Below are positions 1-9,173 of a stretch of DNA of 64,000 nt, in pieces (the stretch's first letter is position 1; every line of letters starts with the position of its first letter). Origin of the DNA: Flavobacterium sp. 102 (GTDB lineage: Bacteria > Bacteroidota > Bacteroidia > Flavobacteriales > Flavobacteriaceae); NCBI RefSeq assembly GCF_003634615.1, contig NZ_RBKX01000001.1:558001-622000 (forward strand). The letters are read 5' to 3'. A program made the translations under genes and the position numbers. The notes under the pieces are model-generated. The model saw nothing but the letters and a program-made list of their open reading frames with translations, was not told where the DNA came from and did not search any database.

Positions 1-1
1 T

Positions 2-1030
2 TATTTGCCAAAATTAGGCAAGATTGAAACCATCGTTGGCGTTCAAGGAATGAATCAAACCAATACGAATTTTGGAGAAGAGCTTTTAATTCCGGATGCC
101 CTAACCAACGACTTTGGTATTTTTGGAACCGCCAACTACGAATGGAAAAGCAATGTAATCCAAGCCGGATTGCGTTTTGACAACCGAAATGTCACTACGG
201 AAAACCATGGCACCGTTGGCGAAGAAGGTTATTTTCAGTCCATCGACAAAAGCTTTGACAGTTTCAATGCTTCTTTGGGCTATAAAACGGATTTGGCCAA
301 AAATTTCACGATGCGTTTAAATATTGCTTCCGGTTTCCGTGCGCCGAATTTAGCCGAATTGACTTCAAATGGTGTGCATGAAGGCAGCAATCGCTACGAA
401 ATTGGTAACGCCAATTTAAAAAACGAACAAAACTTGCAAACCGATTTAAATTTGGAATACAAAAGCTCGCACTTTGAATTGTTTGTCAATGGATTTTACA
501 ACCACATCAATGATTACATCTTTATTTCGCCTAATGGCAACGTAATTGACGGCAATAATGTTTATGATTATGTTCAAGCCAATGCTCGATTATACGGTGG
601 TGAAACCGGTATTCACTTCCATCCGCATCCTTTAGATTGGTTGCATTTATACAGCAGCTTCGAAACGGTTATCGGCGAAAAAGATAATGGTGACCATCTT
701 CCTTTGATCCCGGCGAACAAATGGAACAACACTTTCCGTGGTGAGTTTGAAGTTAAAAACTGGTGGAAAGAAGGTTTTGCTGCTATCAATATCGAAAGTA
801 CTTTGGCGCAAAACAATGCCGGTGAATTTGAAACCAAAACCGATGATTACACCCTAATTAATTTGAGTGTAGGCGGAAAAATAATTTTAGGCAAAACCAA
901 TTTCAATCTAAATCTGAATGCTAACAATCTGTTTGACAAAGCTTATGTCTCTCATTTGTCAAGACTAAAAGCGGATGGCATTCCGAATATTGGTCGGAAT
1001 ATTGTCTTCGGTATTAATTTTATGATTTAA
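2..1030 (+). CDS. TonB-dependent outer-membrane receptor, C-terminal part (5' end outside window)
   Basis: The reading frame is open from the first bases of the window, so only about the last 342 residues are present. They have the alternating beta-strand pattern of a TonB-dependent receptor barrel. The stretch around FRAPNLAELTSNG, followed by a run of N, Y and F-rich strands, is typical of siderophore or vitamin receptors of this family. A conserved last-strand region (NNLFDKAYVSHLSRLK) ends in hydrophobic residues. The plug and any TonB box lie upstream, so the substrate cannot be inferred. A strong hairpin terminator follows directly after the stop. Confidence 0.88.
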   Translation, partial: YLPKLGKIETIVGVQGMNQTNTNFGEELLIPDALTNDFGIFGTANYEWKSNVIQAGLRFDNRNVTTENHGTVGEEGYFQSIDKSFDSFNASLGYKTDLAKNFTMRLNIASGFRAPNLAELTSNGVHEGSNRYEIGNANLKNEQNLQTDLNLEYKSSHFELFVNGFYNHINDYIFISPNGNVIDGNNVYDYVQANARLYGGETGIHFHPHPLDWLHLYSSFETVIGEKDNGDHLPLIPANKWNNTFRGEFEVKNWWKEGFAAINIESTLAQNNAGEFETKTDDYTLINLSVGGKIILGKTNFNLNLNANNLFDKAYVSHLSRLKADGIPNIGRNIVFGINFMI

Positions 1031-1061
1031 AAAAAGCGTCCCGAAATTGGGACGCTTTTTT
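1031..1061. terminator. Bidirectional intrinsic terminator between convergent genes
   Basis: Stem agcgtccc / gggacgct (1035-1042 / 1049-1056) with a 6-nt loop, flanked by A runs on the left and T runs on the right. It can therefore end both the receptor transcript and the opposing AIM24-like transcript. Confidence 0.9.
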
Positions 1062-1063
1062 AT

Positions 1064-1864
1064 TTAAAATCTATTATCTCCGTCTATCATTCGCCCTAAA
1101 CCACCGAGTAGACTTCCTTCTTCTCTTCCGCTGCCGCCACTTTTGGGCGCCGAAGCGATGATTCTGTCAGCCAAACGGCTAAATGGCAATGATTGCACAT
1201 AAACAGTTCCCGGTCCGCGAAGCGTGGCAAAAAACAATCCTTCTCCGCCAAAAATAGAATTTTTAATGCCGCCTATAAATTCGATATCATAATCTACATC
1301 TTTAGTAAATCCAACGATACAACCGGTGTCAACTTTTAAAATTTCTCCTGATGCCAATTCTTTTTTAGCTAAAGTTCCTCCGCTGTGCACGAAAGCCATT
1401 CCGTCGCCTTCAATTTTTTGCATGATGAAACCTTCTCCACCGAAAAGTCCGCGCCCTAATTTCTTAGAAAATTCAATTCCAACCGCTACGCCTTTGGCTG
1501 CGCAAAGAAAAGAATCCTTTTGACAGATGAACTTGCCTTGAAATTGGGTTAAATCAATCGGGATAATTTTTCCGGGATAGGGTGAAGCGAAGCAAACTTT
1601 GCTTTTGGAACTATTCTGATTGATATAGGCTGTCATAAAAAGGCTTTCTCCGGTCAGTACTCTTTTTCCGGCTGACAATAATTTATCAAATAAACCCGAT
1701 TGTTGTTGGGTTCCATCTCCGAAAATGGTTTCCATTTGAATACCGTTATCCATCATCATAAAACTGCCGGCTTCGGCTACTACAATTTCCTGCGGATCGA
1801 GTTCTATTTCTACATATTGCATTTCTTCACCATAAATATGGTAATCTATTTCATGAGCTTGCAT
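1064..1864 (-). CDS. TIGR00266 / AIM24 family protein
   Basis: 266-residue soluble protein of the TIGR00266 (AIM24-like) family. The family is built of beta-strand repeats, and its molecular function in bacteria is unknown. Family-like features are the glycine-rich, repeated GGEG turns ([10 protein letters not shown] and [10 protein letters not shown]) and the motif [19 protein letters not shown] near the C-terminus. The tail is Gly/Ser-rich. No signal peptide or membrane segment is visible. It is a single gene, convergent with the TonB receptor and divergent from the DoxX-like gene. Confidence 0.85.
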   Translation of the reverse strand: MQAHEIDYHIYGEEMQYVEIELDPQEIVVAEAGSFMMMDNGIQMETIFGDGTQQQSGLFDKLLSAGKRVLTGESLFMTAYINQNSSKSKVCFASPYPGKIIPIDLTQFQGKFICQKDSFLCAAKGVAVGIEFSKKLGRGLFGGEGFIMQKIEGDGMAFVHSGGTLAKKELASGEILKVDTGCIVGFTKDVDYDIEFIGGIKNSIFGGEGLFFATLRGPGTVYVQSLPFSRLADRIIASAPKSGGSGREEGSLLGGLGRMIDGDNRF

Positions 1865-2048
1865 AGTGAGTGTTTTTTTAAGTTGTAATGATTAGTAAAA
1901 TTATTTTAAAAAATGTTACAGTATCGGTTAAAATTCAAACAATATTAACAAACACCATCAATCTGTTAATAAATTGGTATTTTTAATATCATAACTATAA
2001 TATTTTAATGTTATTTTTACCATATCTCTAATTCAAAACGGTCTACTT

Positions 2049-2393
2049 ATGAATTCAATGTTTACTAAAATTGTTCGAATAGCTTTAGGTTTGGCACTTG
2101 TTGTTTTTGGAGCCAACAAATTGTTTAACTTCATTCCGATGGAAGCGCCAACAGGATTACCGGGTTACATATTTTCTGCTGTCGGTCTTTTGGAAGTATT
2201 TATTGGACTTATGTTATTGATGAAAAAATGGGTTGCTTTTGCCTTAGTGTTATTAGCGCCTATTTCTATTAACATATTGTTGTTCCATATGTTTTTAGCC
2301 ATTTCCGGATTGCCTGTGGCGTTAGTCATTTTAGTGTTCAATGCTATTTTGGTTTATAAACATTGGCCACAATACAAACCGCTTTTTTACTAA
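2049..2393 (+). CDS. DoxX-like small integral membrane protein
   Basis: 114 residues with about four hydrophobic segments (roughly 8-24, 42-60, 65-83 and 88-105). This is the size and topology of the DoxX/DoxD-like family. The start MNSMFTKIVRIALGLALVVFG and the following NKLFNF match the usual N-terminal helix of Bacteroidota DoxX proteins. DoxX proteins are associated with redox or thiol stress in other bacteria, but the sequence does not show a function here. Transcribed alone, ending at a bidirectional terminator shared with mtgA. Confidence 0.8.
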   Translation: MNSMFTKIVRIALGLALVVFGANKLFNFIPMEAPTGLPGYIFSAVGLLEVFIGLMLLMKKWVAFALVLLAPISINILLFHMFLAISGLPVALVILVFNAILVYKHWPQYKPLFY

Positions 2394-2414
2394 AGGATTT
2401 TGAATATAAAAATG

Positions 2415-2444
2415 AAAAAGCCGACTATAACTAGTCGGCTTTTT
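2415..2444. terminator. Bidirectional intrinsic terminator
   Basis: 13-bp stem with core agccgacta / tagtcggct and loop taac (2428-2431), with A and T tracts on either side. It serves the DoxX-like gene (+) and the mtgA transcript (-), whose stop codon abuts the hairpin. Confidence 0.92.
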
Positions 2445-3125
2445 TTAATATTCTATTTTCCCGATGTGTCGCATATTGCGCATAATTCTGTCTTTTCTTC
2501 GCTCAATATAAGAAGACGAATTAGTTGCTTTGTATTTTCTTGGATTGGGCAAAATGGCTGCGATTCCAGCCGCTTCTCTTTTGGTTAAATTAATGGCTTT
2601 ACTTCTGTACCAAACGCGCGCCGCTTCTTCTGCACCATAAACTCCGTTACCCATTTCAATGCTGTTCAGGTAGACTTCCATGATGCGTTCTTTGCCCCAA
2701 ATGAGTTCGATTAAAACCGTAAAATAAGCTTCTAATCCTTTTCGAAGATAACTTCTGCCTTGCCAAAGGAAAACATTTTTAGCAGTTTGTTGCGATATGG
2801 TGCTACCGCCTTTTAGCTTTTTCCCTTTTTGATTGTTCTTGAAGGCTTTTTGCATCGCAGCAAAATCGAAACCGCTGTGTTTTAAGAAATTTCCATCTTC
2901 ACTGGCTATTACTGCTTTTTGAAGATTCGGCGAAATTTCCTCTAATGGAACCCAATCATGACTGAGCACGGCATCGTTTCCGTCAATCTTGTTTTCGATG
3001 GCACGGGTAATCATCAAAGGCGTAATCGGAACAGGCACCCATTTAAAAATAATTACAGTAAGTATCGAAAGTCCTAAAAACCAAAGGAATGCTTTCCAAA
3101 GCCAACGGGAAATTTTTCTTATCAT
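2445..3125 (-). CDS. mtgA: Monofunctional biosynthetic peptidoglycan transglycosylase
   Basis: 226 residues: an N-terminal membrane anchor (about 11-28) followed by a glycosyltransferase family 51 domain, which polymerises lipid II into glycan strands at the periplasmic face. Visible signatures are the catalytic-glutamate motif VIASEDGNF (E76), the KGGSTISQQTAKN block, and IMEVYLNSIEMGNGVYGAEEAA. No transpeptidase domain follows, so this is MtgA rather than a class A PBP. The preceding FAD oxidoreductase ends only 3 nt upstream, indicating a two-gene transcript. Confidence 0.95.
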   Translation of the reverse strand: MIRKISRWLWKAFLWFLGLSILTVIIFKWVPVPITPLMITRAIENKIDGNDAVLSHDWVPLEEISPNLQKAVIASEDGNFLKHSGFDFAAMQKAFKNNQKGKKLKGGSTISQQTAKNVFLWQGRSYLRKGLEAYFTVLIELIWGKERIMEVYLNSIEMGNGVYGAEEAARVWYRSKAINLTKREAAGIAAILPNPRKYKATNSSSYIERRKDRIMRNMRHIGKIEY

Positions 3126-3128
3126 ATT

Positions 3129-4244
3129 TTATTTGACTAAATCTGCTAATTCTTGACCTATTAAACTACCTATCGCAACGCCCATTCCACCGAGGCGAAC
3201 ACCACAATAGACATTTTCGGAAAGTTGCTCAACTATTGGTCTTTTGCTTGACCCCAATCCCATGATGCCACTCCAACGATGGGCGATTTTGAAATCGGTA
3301 TTGGGTAAAATTACTTCTTTTAAAATAGCTTCCAAACGATTTTGTATTAATTCGGTTTGACCTAAATCAGCAGTGGTTTCTCCTTCAAAGTCTAAGTTTC
3401 GGCCGCCGCCAAAAAGAATACGGTCATCAATATTTCTAAAATAATAATAGCCTTTATCGAGATGGAAAGTTCCTTTGATATCTAAATTCGGGATGGGCTC
3501 GGTTATCAAAACCTGTGCTCTGGCCGGTTTTACTTGGTTATCAGTTAACTTTCCGGCAAAACCGTTAGTAGCAAACAGTAATTTTTTGGCACTAAAACAA
3601 AAATCACCTAACGCAATTTCCACTTGATTATTTCGCTCTTGAAACGAAGTCACTTCTACCTGATTTAGAATCATAATGTTATTCGCTACTGCTTTTTGCA
3701 ACAATGCTTGCATCATTTTTCCGGTATCGATTTGCGCTTCGTAAGGATTAAAAATCAAATATTCTTGTATGCCTTTGAAGTCAAAACGATCTACTTCTTT
3801 GGCAAAAACGTCATTTCTGAAAATCGGTTTTAAAATTTCGTTGACAAAAGGCAACTTCTGCAAACATTCATTATAACTGCTTTCATCGCTGTTAAGAAAC
3901 AACTCATAGCCTCCGAAAGGTTTGAAATCTATAGCCGCATCAGTTAAATTTTTACGCAACAATTGCAGTCCGTTCCAACGTTTTTGAATCAACTGAATGA
4001 CTTCTTCTTCGCTGTGCGACTTTAAATCGTCCAGAATTTCGGAAAGACTTCCAAAACAAGCAAATCCGGCATTTTTAGTACTTGCGCCTTGAGGTAAGAT
4101 TCCCTTTTCCAAAACTAATATTTTACTTTCTGGAAATTTTTCGCGCAAAGCTAACGCGCAATGCAAACCAACAATTCCGCTTCCGACTATAGTGAAATCG
4201 ATGTTGGTAAACCAATTCTTGAGTTCCCAGTAACTGAAATGCAT
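3129..4244 (-). CDS. FAD-dependent oxidoreductase (DAO family)
   Basis: 371-residue flavoprotein with an N-terminal Rossmann dinucleotide-binding motif (IVGSGIVGLHCAL, about 19-31), a following acidic strand end (VLEKG), and a C-terminal GxxxRP-like segment near the flavin (LGSSKRPIVEQLSENVYCGVRLGGMG). This is the D-amino-acid/glycine oxidase fold (DAO, PF01266). The substrate cannot be read from sequence. It sits 3 nt before mtgA and is probably cotranscribed with it. The upstream intergenic region (4245-4459) is AT-rich and divergent to the protease gene. Confidence 0.85.
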   Translation of the reverse strand: MHFSYWELKNWFTNIDFTIVGSGIVGLHCALALREKFPESKILVLEKGILPQGASTKNAGFACFGSLSEILDDLKSHSEEEVIQLIQKRWNGLQLLRKNLTDAAIDFKPFGGYELFLNSDESSYNECLQKLPFVNEILKPIFRNDVFAKEVDRFDFKGIQEYLIFNPYEAQIDTGKMMQALLQKAVANNIMILNQVEVTSFQERNNQVEIALGDFCFSAKKLLFATNGFAGKLTDNQVKPARAQVLITEPIPNLDIKGTFHLDKGYYYFRNIDDRILFGGGRNLDFEGETTADLGQTELIQNRLEAILKEVILPNTDFKIAHRWSGIMGLGSSKRPIVEQLSENVYCGVRLGGMGVAIGSLIGQELADLVK

Positions 4245-4422
4245 GATTATTTTTTTTTAAAAATACCTTTTTTAATAATTGTCTGACACTATTAATGTCA
4301 GTTTTTTCGAATTTATTAATATTTTAATTAATTTATTATTTATTCCTTACCAATATAACTAGTAGTTTATCGATTTGTTAATAGTTTTGTTATTTTGTTC
4401 ATTACTATGTGAAAAATAATTT

Positions 4423-4430
4423 TAATTTTG
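4423..4430 (+). promoter_or_regulatory. Bacteroidota -7 box for the metalloprotease gene
   Basis: TAATTTTG fits the Bacteroidota consensus TAnnTTTG and lies 30 nt before the start codon. TTG triplets occur 25 and 33 nt upstream of it, slightly farther than the usual 17-23, so the -33 element is uncertain. Confidence 0.6.
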
Positions 4431-4459
4431 GAGCACTATTTAACCAAATTTAAAGACTT

Positions 4460-7400
4460 ATGAAGTACAAATTACTCACGGTTGCCTTATTGACAATCTC
4501 AAGTGTAGCTTTTTCACAAAGAGGAAATTCACTTTGGAATTCAACTACCAAAAAAAGCGATATGATTCCGCTGGAAAGCAGAATAATATTACCCGAAAAC
4601 TATCTTTTTACGCTGAATCTTGACGGACTTAGAAATGTATTAGCCAGTGCTCCGCAAAGAGCTGCAGGCATGAGAACTTCTACTGTTACTTTATCCATTC
4701 CGAATGAGAATGGTGTTTTAGAAAGATTTAGTATTTATGAAAATTCCGCTTTAGATCCGGCTTTGGCTGCACGTTATCCGGAAATCAAATCTTATATAGG
4801 AATTGGAATTGACAACCCACATTCGACTTCTTATTTTAGCGTTACGCCGCTTGGGTTTAAATCGATGACGTTAAATGCTGGCAAAGCTGCGGTTTTTGTT
4901 GAACCAATTTCACAAGACCTTACTACTTATACTGTTTTTAGAAGAGCGGACAAAGCCCAATCACTCAATCCTTTTGAATGTTCGGTGATTGATGAAGTTA
5001 TTCCTCAAATCAATGATGATGGAAGTATGTTAAGACCCAATGCCGATGATGCTACTTTGAGAACTTTTCGTTTAGCCTTATCTTGTACTGGTGAATATGC
5101 CACTTATTTTGGAGGCACAAAAGCACTTGCGTTGGCGGCCATGAATAATTCTATGACTCGTGTAAACGGTGTTTTTGAAAAAGATTTCGCCATTAGAATG
5201 GTTTTAATTGCCAACAACGATGCTGTAATTTACACCAATGCCTCTACTGATCCTTACACTACAAGTTACAACAGTCAGTTGCAAAGCACTCTAACTTCAG
5301 TTATTGGAGAGGCCAATTATGATGTAGGTCATTTGTTCGTAAGAGCTTCCAACAACGGTAATGCAGGCTGCATAGGCTGTGTCTGTAGTTCAGGAAAAGG
5401 AAGCGGTTTTACTTCAAGCACAATTCCACAAGGAGATACATTTGATATTGATTATGTGGCTCACGAAATCGGACATCAATTTGGAGGAAACCATACTTTT
5501 TCAATGAGCAATGAAGGTACAGGTGTAAATATGGAGCCTGGTTCCGGCTCAACCATTATGGGTTATGCCGGTATTACTTCTCAAGATATTCAGCCTAATT
5601 CTGATGTCTATTTTCATGCTGTAAGTATCCAACAAATTACTAATAACGTAAAAAATAAAACTTGTCAAACCAATACACCAACCGGAAATGCCATTCCAAC
5701 TGCAAGTGCTGGTGCAGATTATACTATCCCAAAAAGCACTCCGTTTATGTTGACCGGATCAGGAAGTGATGCTAACGGAGATGCATTAACCTATAACTGG
5801 GAACAATTTGACAATGCGGCAAGTACCGCTACCGGAGCAAGTTCGGCTGCTAGTGCTACCAGAACCACAGGGCCAACTTTCCGTTCGTACAATCCATCAA
5901 CTTCACCAGTTAGGTATTTTCCAAGAATTCAATCTGTTTTAAACGGGGCAACTACTACTGCAGGAACTGAAATCACTGTGGAAGCCTTGCCTTCAGTAGC
6001 CAGAAATATGAATTTCAGATTAACCGTTCGCGACAACAGAGCCGGTGGTTCTGCCAACAATAGTGATGATATGATTGTTACCGTTAACGCAACAGCCGGA
6101 CCATTTACAGTAAGCACTCCAAATACAGCTGTTACTTATGCCGGAAACAGCTCTCAAACCGTAACTTGGAATGTAGCCGGGACGACTGCAAACAATGTGA
6201 ACTGTGCCAATGTTGATATTTTATTATCGACTGACGGTGGATTTACTTATCCGGTTACTTTATTGGCTGCCACACCAAATGACGGATCACAAGCAGTTAC
6301 TATTCCGAATTTAGCAGGAACAACCAATCGCATCATGGTAAAAGGAACCAATCATATTTTCTTTGATATTTCTAATGCCAATTTTACCATTACTAGTTCA
6401 GTCGCTGATACTACTGCACCAACAGCGGCTACATTAAGCGCTTCCGGAACTACAGCCAACGCAACCAACTTATCTTGGTCGGGTGCCACAGATAACATTG
6501 GTGTTTCCGGATATGATGTATACCAAAACGGTGCTTTCAGAGCTTCAACTACAGGAACTACTTTTGTGGCCAACGGATTAACTGCAGGAACTGCCTATAG
6601 CTTCTATGTAATTGCCAAAGATGCTGCCGGAAATGTTTCTCCGGCAAGTAATACGGTTAATGTAACTACGCTAACTCCTGATACTACTGCGCCAACAGCA
6701 CCAACAGTAAGTGCTTCAGGAACTACTTCTTCTTCAACGAACTTAGCTTGGTCAGGAGCAACAGACAATGTAGCCGTGACCGCCTATGATGTATACAGAA
6801 ACGGTTCATTCTTAGCTTCTACGGCTTCGACTACGCTTGCGGTTACAGGCTTATCAGCTTCAACAGCTTATACTTTCTATGTAATTGCTAAAGATGCTGC
6901 CGGGAATGCTTCACCAGCGAGTAACACTGTTAATGTAACTACACTAACTCCATCTGTAACTTATTGTACTTCGAGAGGAAATGACACTAGTGATGAGTAT
7001 ATCAACAGAGTACAATTGGGCACCATCAATAACTTGTCGGGCAACAATGGTGGTTATGGTAACTTTACGGCGCTTTCTACCAACTTAGTTCGCAGCACTA
7101 GTAATTCAATTACCATTACGCCAACATGGACAGGAACCTCCTATAACGAAGGTTACCGAGTTTGGATTGACTACAATCAAGACGGTGATTTCTCAGACAG
7201 CGGTGAACAAGTGGTAAATGTAACCAGAACCAAAACTACTCCAATTGCAAGAAGTTTTACCGTTCCTGCTTCAGCTTTATTAGGTTCAACCAGAATGCGT
7301 GTATCAATGAAATACAACGCATCGCCAACAGCTTGTGAAACCTTCTCTTATGGCGAAGTGGAAGATTATACCGTAAACATTACAGCTACTGCTCGTTTTG

Positions 7401-7645
7401 AAGATGAACAAAACACTACAATTACTTTCAACTTGTATCCAAACCCTGTAAAAGGCGATGTATTAAACATTGCTAATCTTGAAACTTCTTCTACCTATAG
7501 AATTTTCAATATGATGGGTCAAGAATTAGGAAAAGGTAAAATTGAAAATAACAATGTATATGTTGGTTCGTTAAAAGCCGGTGCTTACTTAATTGAAGTA
7601 AGTGATGGAACTTCAACAACCACAAAACGTTTTGTAAAAGAATAA
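4460..7645 (+). CDS. Secreted reprolysin-like (M12B-type) metalloprotease with FnIII, GEVED and T9SS type A sorting domains
   Basis: 1061 residues. Signal peptide 1-19; propeptide-like region to about 190; metzincin catalytic domain with zinc motif HEIGHQFGGNH (335-345) and Met-turn segment STIMGYAG about 25-30 residues later. A Ser/Thr-rich beta region follows, then two fibronectin type III repeats (about 648-738 and 739-830), a GEVED domain (about 834-975, ending SYGEVEDYTV), and a C-terminal T9SS type A sorting domain (LYPNPVKGD to KRFVKE). Expected to be exported by Sec, cross the outer membrane by the T9SS and lose its C-terminal domain. Probably degrades external protein; substrate unknown. 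The two FnIII units are recent copies at DNA level (period 273 nt). Confidence 0.92.
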   Translation: MKYKLLTVALLTISSVAFSQRGNSLWNSTTKKSDMIPLESRIILPENYLFTLNLDGLRNVLASAPQRAAGMRTSTVTLSIPNENGVLERFSIYENSALDPALAARYPEIKSYIGIGIDNPHSTSYFSVTPLGFKSMTLNAGKAAVFVEPISQDLTTYTVFRRADKAQSLNPFECSVIDEVIPQINDDGSMLRPNADDATLRTFRLALSCTGEYATYFGGTKALALAAMNNSMTRVNGVFEKDFAIRMVLIANNDAVIYTNASTDPYTTSYNSQLQSTLTSVIGEANYDVGHLFVRASNNGNAGCIGCVCSSGKGSGFTSSTIPQGDTFDIDYVAHEIGHQFGGNHTFSMSNEGTGVNMEPGSGSTIMGYAGITSQDIQPNSDVYFHAVSIQQITNNVKNKTCQTNTPTGNAIPTASAGADYTIPKSTPFMLTGSGSDANGDALTYNWEQFDNAASTATGASSAASATRTTGPTFRSYNPSTSPVRYFPRIQSVLNGATTTAGTEITVEALPSVARNMNFRLTVRDNRAGGSANNSDDMIVTVNATAGPFTVSTPNTAVTYAGNSSQTVTWNVAGTTANNVNCANVDILLSTDGGFTYPVTLLAATPNDGSQAVTIPNLAGTTNRIMVKGTNHIFFDISNANFTITSSVADTTAPTAATLSASGTTANATNLSWSGATDNIGVSGYDVYQNGAFRASTTGTTFVANGLTAGTAYSFYVIAKDAAGNVSPASNTVNVTTLTPDTTAPTAPTVSASGTTSSSTNLAWSGATDNVAVTAYDVYRNGSFLASTASTTLAVTGLSASTAYTFYVIAKDAAGNASPASNTVNVTTLTPSVTYCTSRGNDTSDEYINRVQLGTINNLSGNNGGYGNFTALSTNLVRSTSNSITITPTWTGTSYNEGYRVWIDYNQDGDFSDSGEQVVNVTRTKTTPIARSFTVPASALLGSTRMRVSMKYNASPTACETFSYGEVEDYTVNITATARFEDEQNTTITFNLYPNPVKGDVLNIANLETSSTYRIFNMMGQELGKGKIENNNVYVGSLKAGAYLIEVSDGTSTTTKRFVKE

Positions 7646-7671
7646 AGTTAAAAGCAAATTGACATTAGTTT

Positions 7672-7700
7672 AAAGACCACTCTCAAAAGGAGTGGTTTTT
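7672..7700 (+). terminator. Intrinsic terminator after the metalloprotease
   Basis: Stem accactc / gagtggt (7676-7682 / 7690-7696) with loop tcaaaag, extended by A-T pairs and followed by a run of T. Confidence 0.85.
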
Positions 7701-7718
7701 TTATTGATAAATTTTAGG

Positions 7719-7824
7719 AGCGACCCGAACTACAGCGAATTGGCGAAGCAATGGCTCGGACGTGCTTAGCAACCTTGTTTCCGCTTTTAGTCTCGTTCCA
7801 AAAGACGAGGCTGCAATCGGGGCT
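7719..7824. repeat. Structured intergenic repeat candidate (copy A)
   Basis: This occupies most of the 322-bp gap between the metalloprotease and the lipoprotein gene. The ends are imperfect inverted repeats (agcgacccga at 7719-7728, tcggggct at 7817-7824), with an inner hairpin ctcgt / acgag (7792-7796 / 7805-7809). It is more GC-rich than the flanks and has no open frame. The 16-mer at 7737-7752 recurs with one mismatch at 55353-55368, after dinB. From memory, similar elements are scattered in other Flavobacterium genomes; that was not checked. Confidence 0.5.
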
Positions 7825-7907
7825 AATGAAATACTATTTTAGTCTTTGGAAACATTTCAAAGTAAAATTACAAACCCAACTTTAACATAAATAAACAAAT
7901 ATCTCTA

Positions 7908-7937
7908 TTGAGACTTAGATAATTTCCAATACATTTG
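7908..7937 (+). promoter_or_regulatory. Bacteroidota promoter for the small lipoprotein gene
   Basis: TTG (7908-7910), 19-nt spacer, TACATTTG (7930-7937). This is an exact fit to TTG-N17-23-TAnnTTTG, 30 nt before the start codon. Confidence 0.75.
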
Positions 7938-7967
7938 GAATCAATTTATTAAAACAATAAACAAATT

Positions 7968-8438
7968 ATGAGAACATTAAAAAAAGTAGCTCTTCTATTG
8001 GTATTAGTAACAGTGAGCGCCATTTCATTTAATTGTAGTTCTGACAGCAGTAGTAGTTCTTCTTCAAACTTTTATTTAAAATGTAAAGTGAACGGAACAT
8101 GGGTTGAATTTGCAGACCCGATGGTGATCAATTCTTTAGCCAAATCAATCACCGGAAATGATGCTGATACCGGTAAAGTGGTAACATTGTTCACACCATT
8201 AGATGTTGCTAACGGAACATACACCATAACAGATGAACCGTCTAATGTTGATTCTTATGGAGGAAGTTACAGTGATTTTAACGAAGACGCATACACTGAC
8301 AACGAAACCGGTACAATGAACATTACTGAAGTAACTGCAGATGTTATTAAAGGTACTTTTTCATTCACAGGCGATGATGGAAACGGAGGAACAATTATTG
8401 TAACAGAAGGAAGCTTTAGAGCTGAGAATATAGAATAG
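7968..8438 (+). CDS. Small secreted lipoprotein of unknown function
   Basis: 156 residues. A lipoprotein signal peptide (MRTLKKVALLLVLVTVSAIS) ends in a cysteine at about residue 23 followed by S, S and D, then a serine-rich tether (SSDSSSSSSS). Mature lipoproteins with Ser/Asp after the cysteine are usually sent to the outer membrane or surface in this phylum. The remainder is an acidic, Gly/Thr-rich beta-strand domain of roughly 120 residues, with phrases such as LKCKVNGTWVEF and ITEVTADVIKGTFSFTG. These resemble small flavobacterial lipoproteins often left as hypothetical. Single-gene unit with its own promoter and terminator. Confidence 0.8.
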   Translation: MRTLKKVALLLVLVTVSAISFNCSSDSSSSSSSNFYLKCKVNGTWVEFADPMVINSLAKSITGNDADTGKVVTLFTPLDVANGTYTITDEPSNVDSYGGSYSDFNEDAYTDNETGTMNITEVTADVIKGTFSFTGDDGNGGTIIVTEGSFRAENIE

Positions 8439-8463
8439 TTATTGCATTAAAAATAATTACCAG

Positions 8464-8491
8464 AAAGCCCGATACTGTCGTATCGGGCTTT
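8464..8491 (+). terminator. Intrinsic terminator after the lipoprotein gene
   Basis: Perfect 12-bp stem aaagcccgatac / gtatcgggcttt around loop tgtc, followed by T's. Confidence 0.92.
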
Positions 8492-8558
8492 TTTTGCTAT
8501 CAAAAAAAGCCATCATTACTGACAGCCTTTCTTCAGTTATTGATTATGGCAAAAAAAA

Positions 8559-9173
8559 TTATTCTCCAAATACAATTTCAACAATATCACTGGCGAGACC
8601 AATCTCTACATCGGCAATAACACCGTAAGCCCGATATTCCCAGTGTTCGGGTTTGTTAGGTACCGACAATGTGGGATGGTGTTCAAAAGGACTTCGGGTA
8701 GCGCGGGACAAAAAGGTGAAAGTAGATGTACCCTTCTCTCGCCTGTAAATATTGATCCCATCAACGCCCATTTTCTTAAATCGGATGCGAACATTACCTC
8801 CAAACAATTCCCCTATGATTATAGGTTTATAGGTAGCAGCATTAAATTCGTCGCTAGTACTGATGATCCCTAAGTCCTGCCCAATGGATACAGTATAAGC
8901 CGGATTCACTTTGTGACGGGCAATGTCAATTCTCAATTCGCCACCCTGAACGCTAATAGCATTATCACGGGTTTCTAGTGAGGCTTTGTAAATGTTTTTC
9001 TGATTGTTTACCGCATTAATGGCATCGATAATAGTCTGGCAGAGCACCTGTTCTTGAGCTACTTCGGCCGGACTGAGACCTAAGGTTGTGGCATGGGTAG
9101 CAATTTTTTCTTGGTAATTCGTAGCCCAAACCACTAATAAGGATTCGGCCTGCGGGAAAAATGAATTTTTCAT
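8559..9173 (-). CDS. Hypothetical protein, 204 aa, with possible C-terminal fibronectin-like domain
   Basis: Family not recognised. The N-terminal half (about 1-110) is alpha-helical and starts MKNSFFPQAESLLVVWATNY. It has no signal peptide or membrane segment. The C-terminal part (about 125-204) is beta-rich with fibronectin III-like wording (GINIYRREKGTSTFTFLS then HWEYRAYGVIADVEIG). The gene is visibly less AT-rich than its neighbours, stands alone on the minus strand, and its upstream side is the GC-rich palindrome array at 9425-9685. The frame is intact and coding-like, so it is probably expressed. Function unknown; foreign origin is an inference from composition only. Confidence 0.65.
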   Translation of the reverse strand: MKNSFFPQAESLLVVWATNYQEKIATHATTLGLSPAEVAQEQVLCQTIIDAINAVNNQKNIYKASLETRDNAISVQGGELRIDIARHKVNPAYTVSIGQDLGIISTSDEFNAATYKPIIIGELFGGNVRIRFKKMGVDGINIYRREKGTSTFTFLSRATRSPFEHHPTLSVPNKPEHWEYRAYGVIADVEIGLASDIVEIVFGE

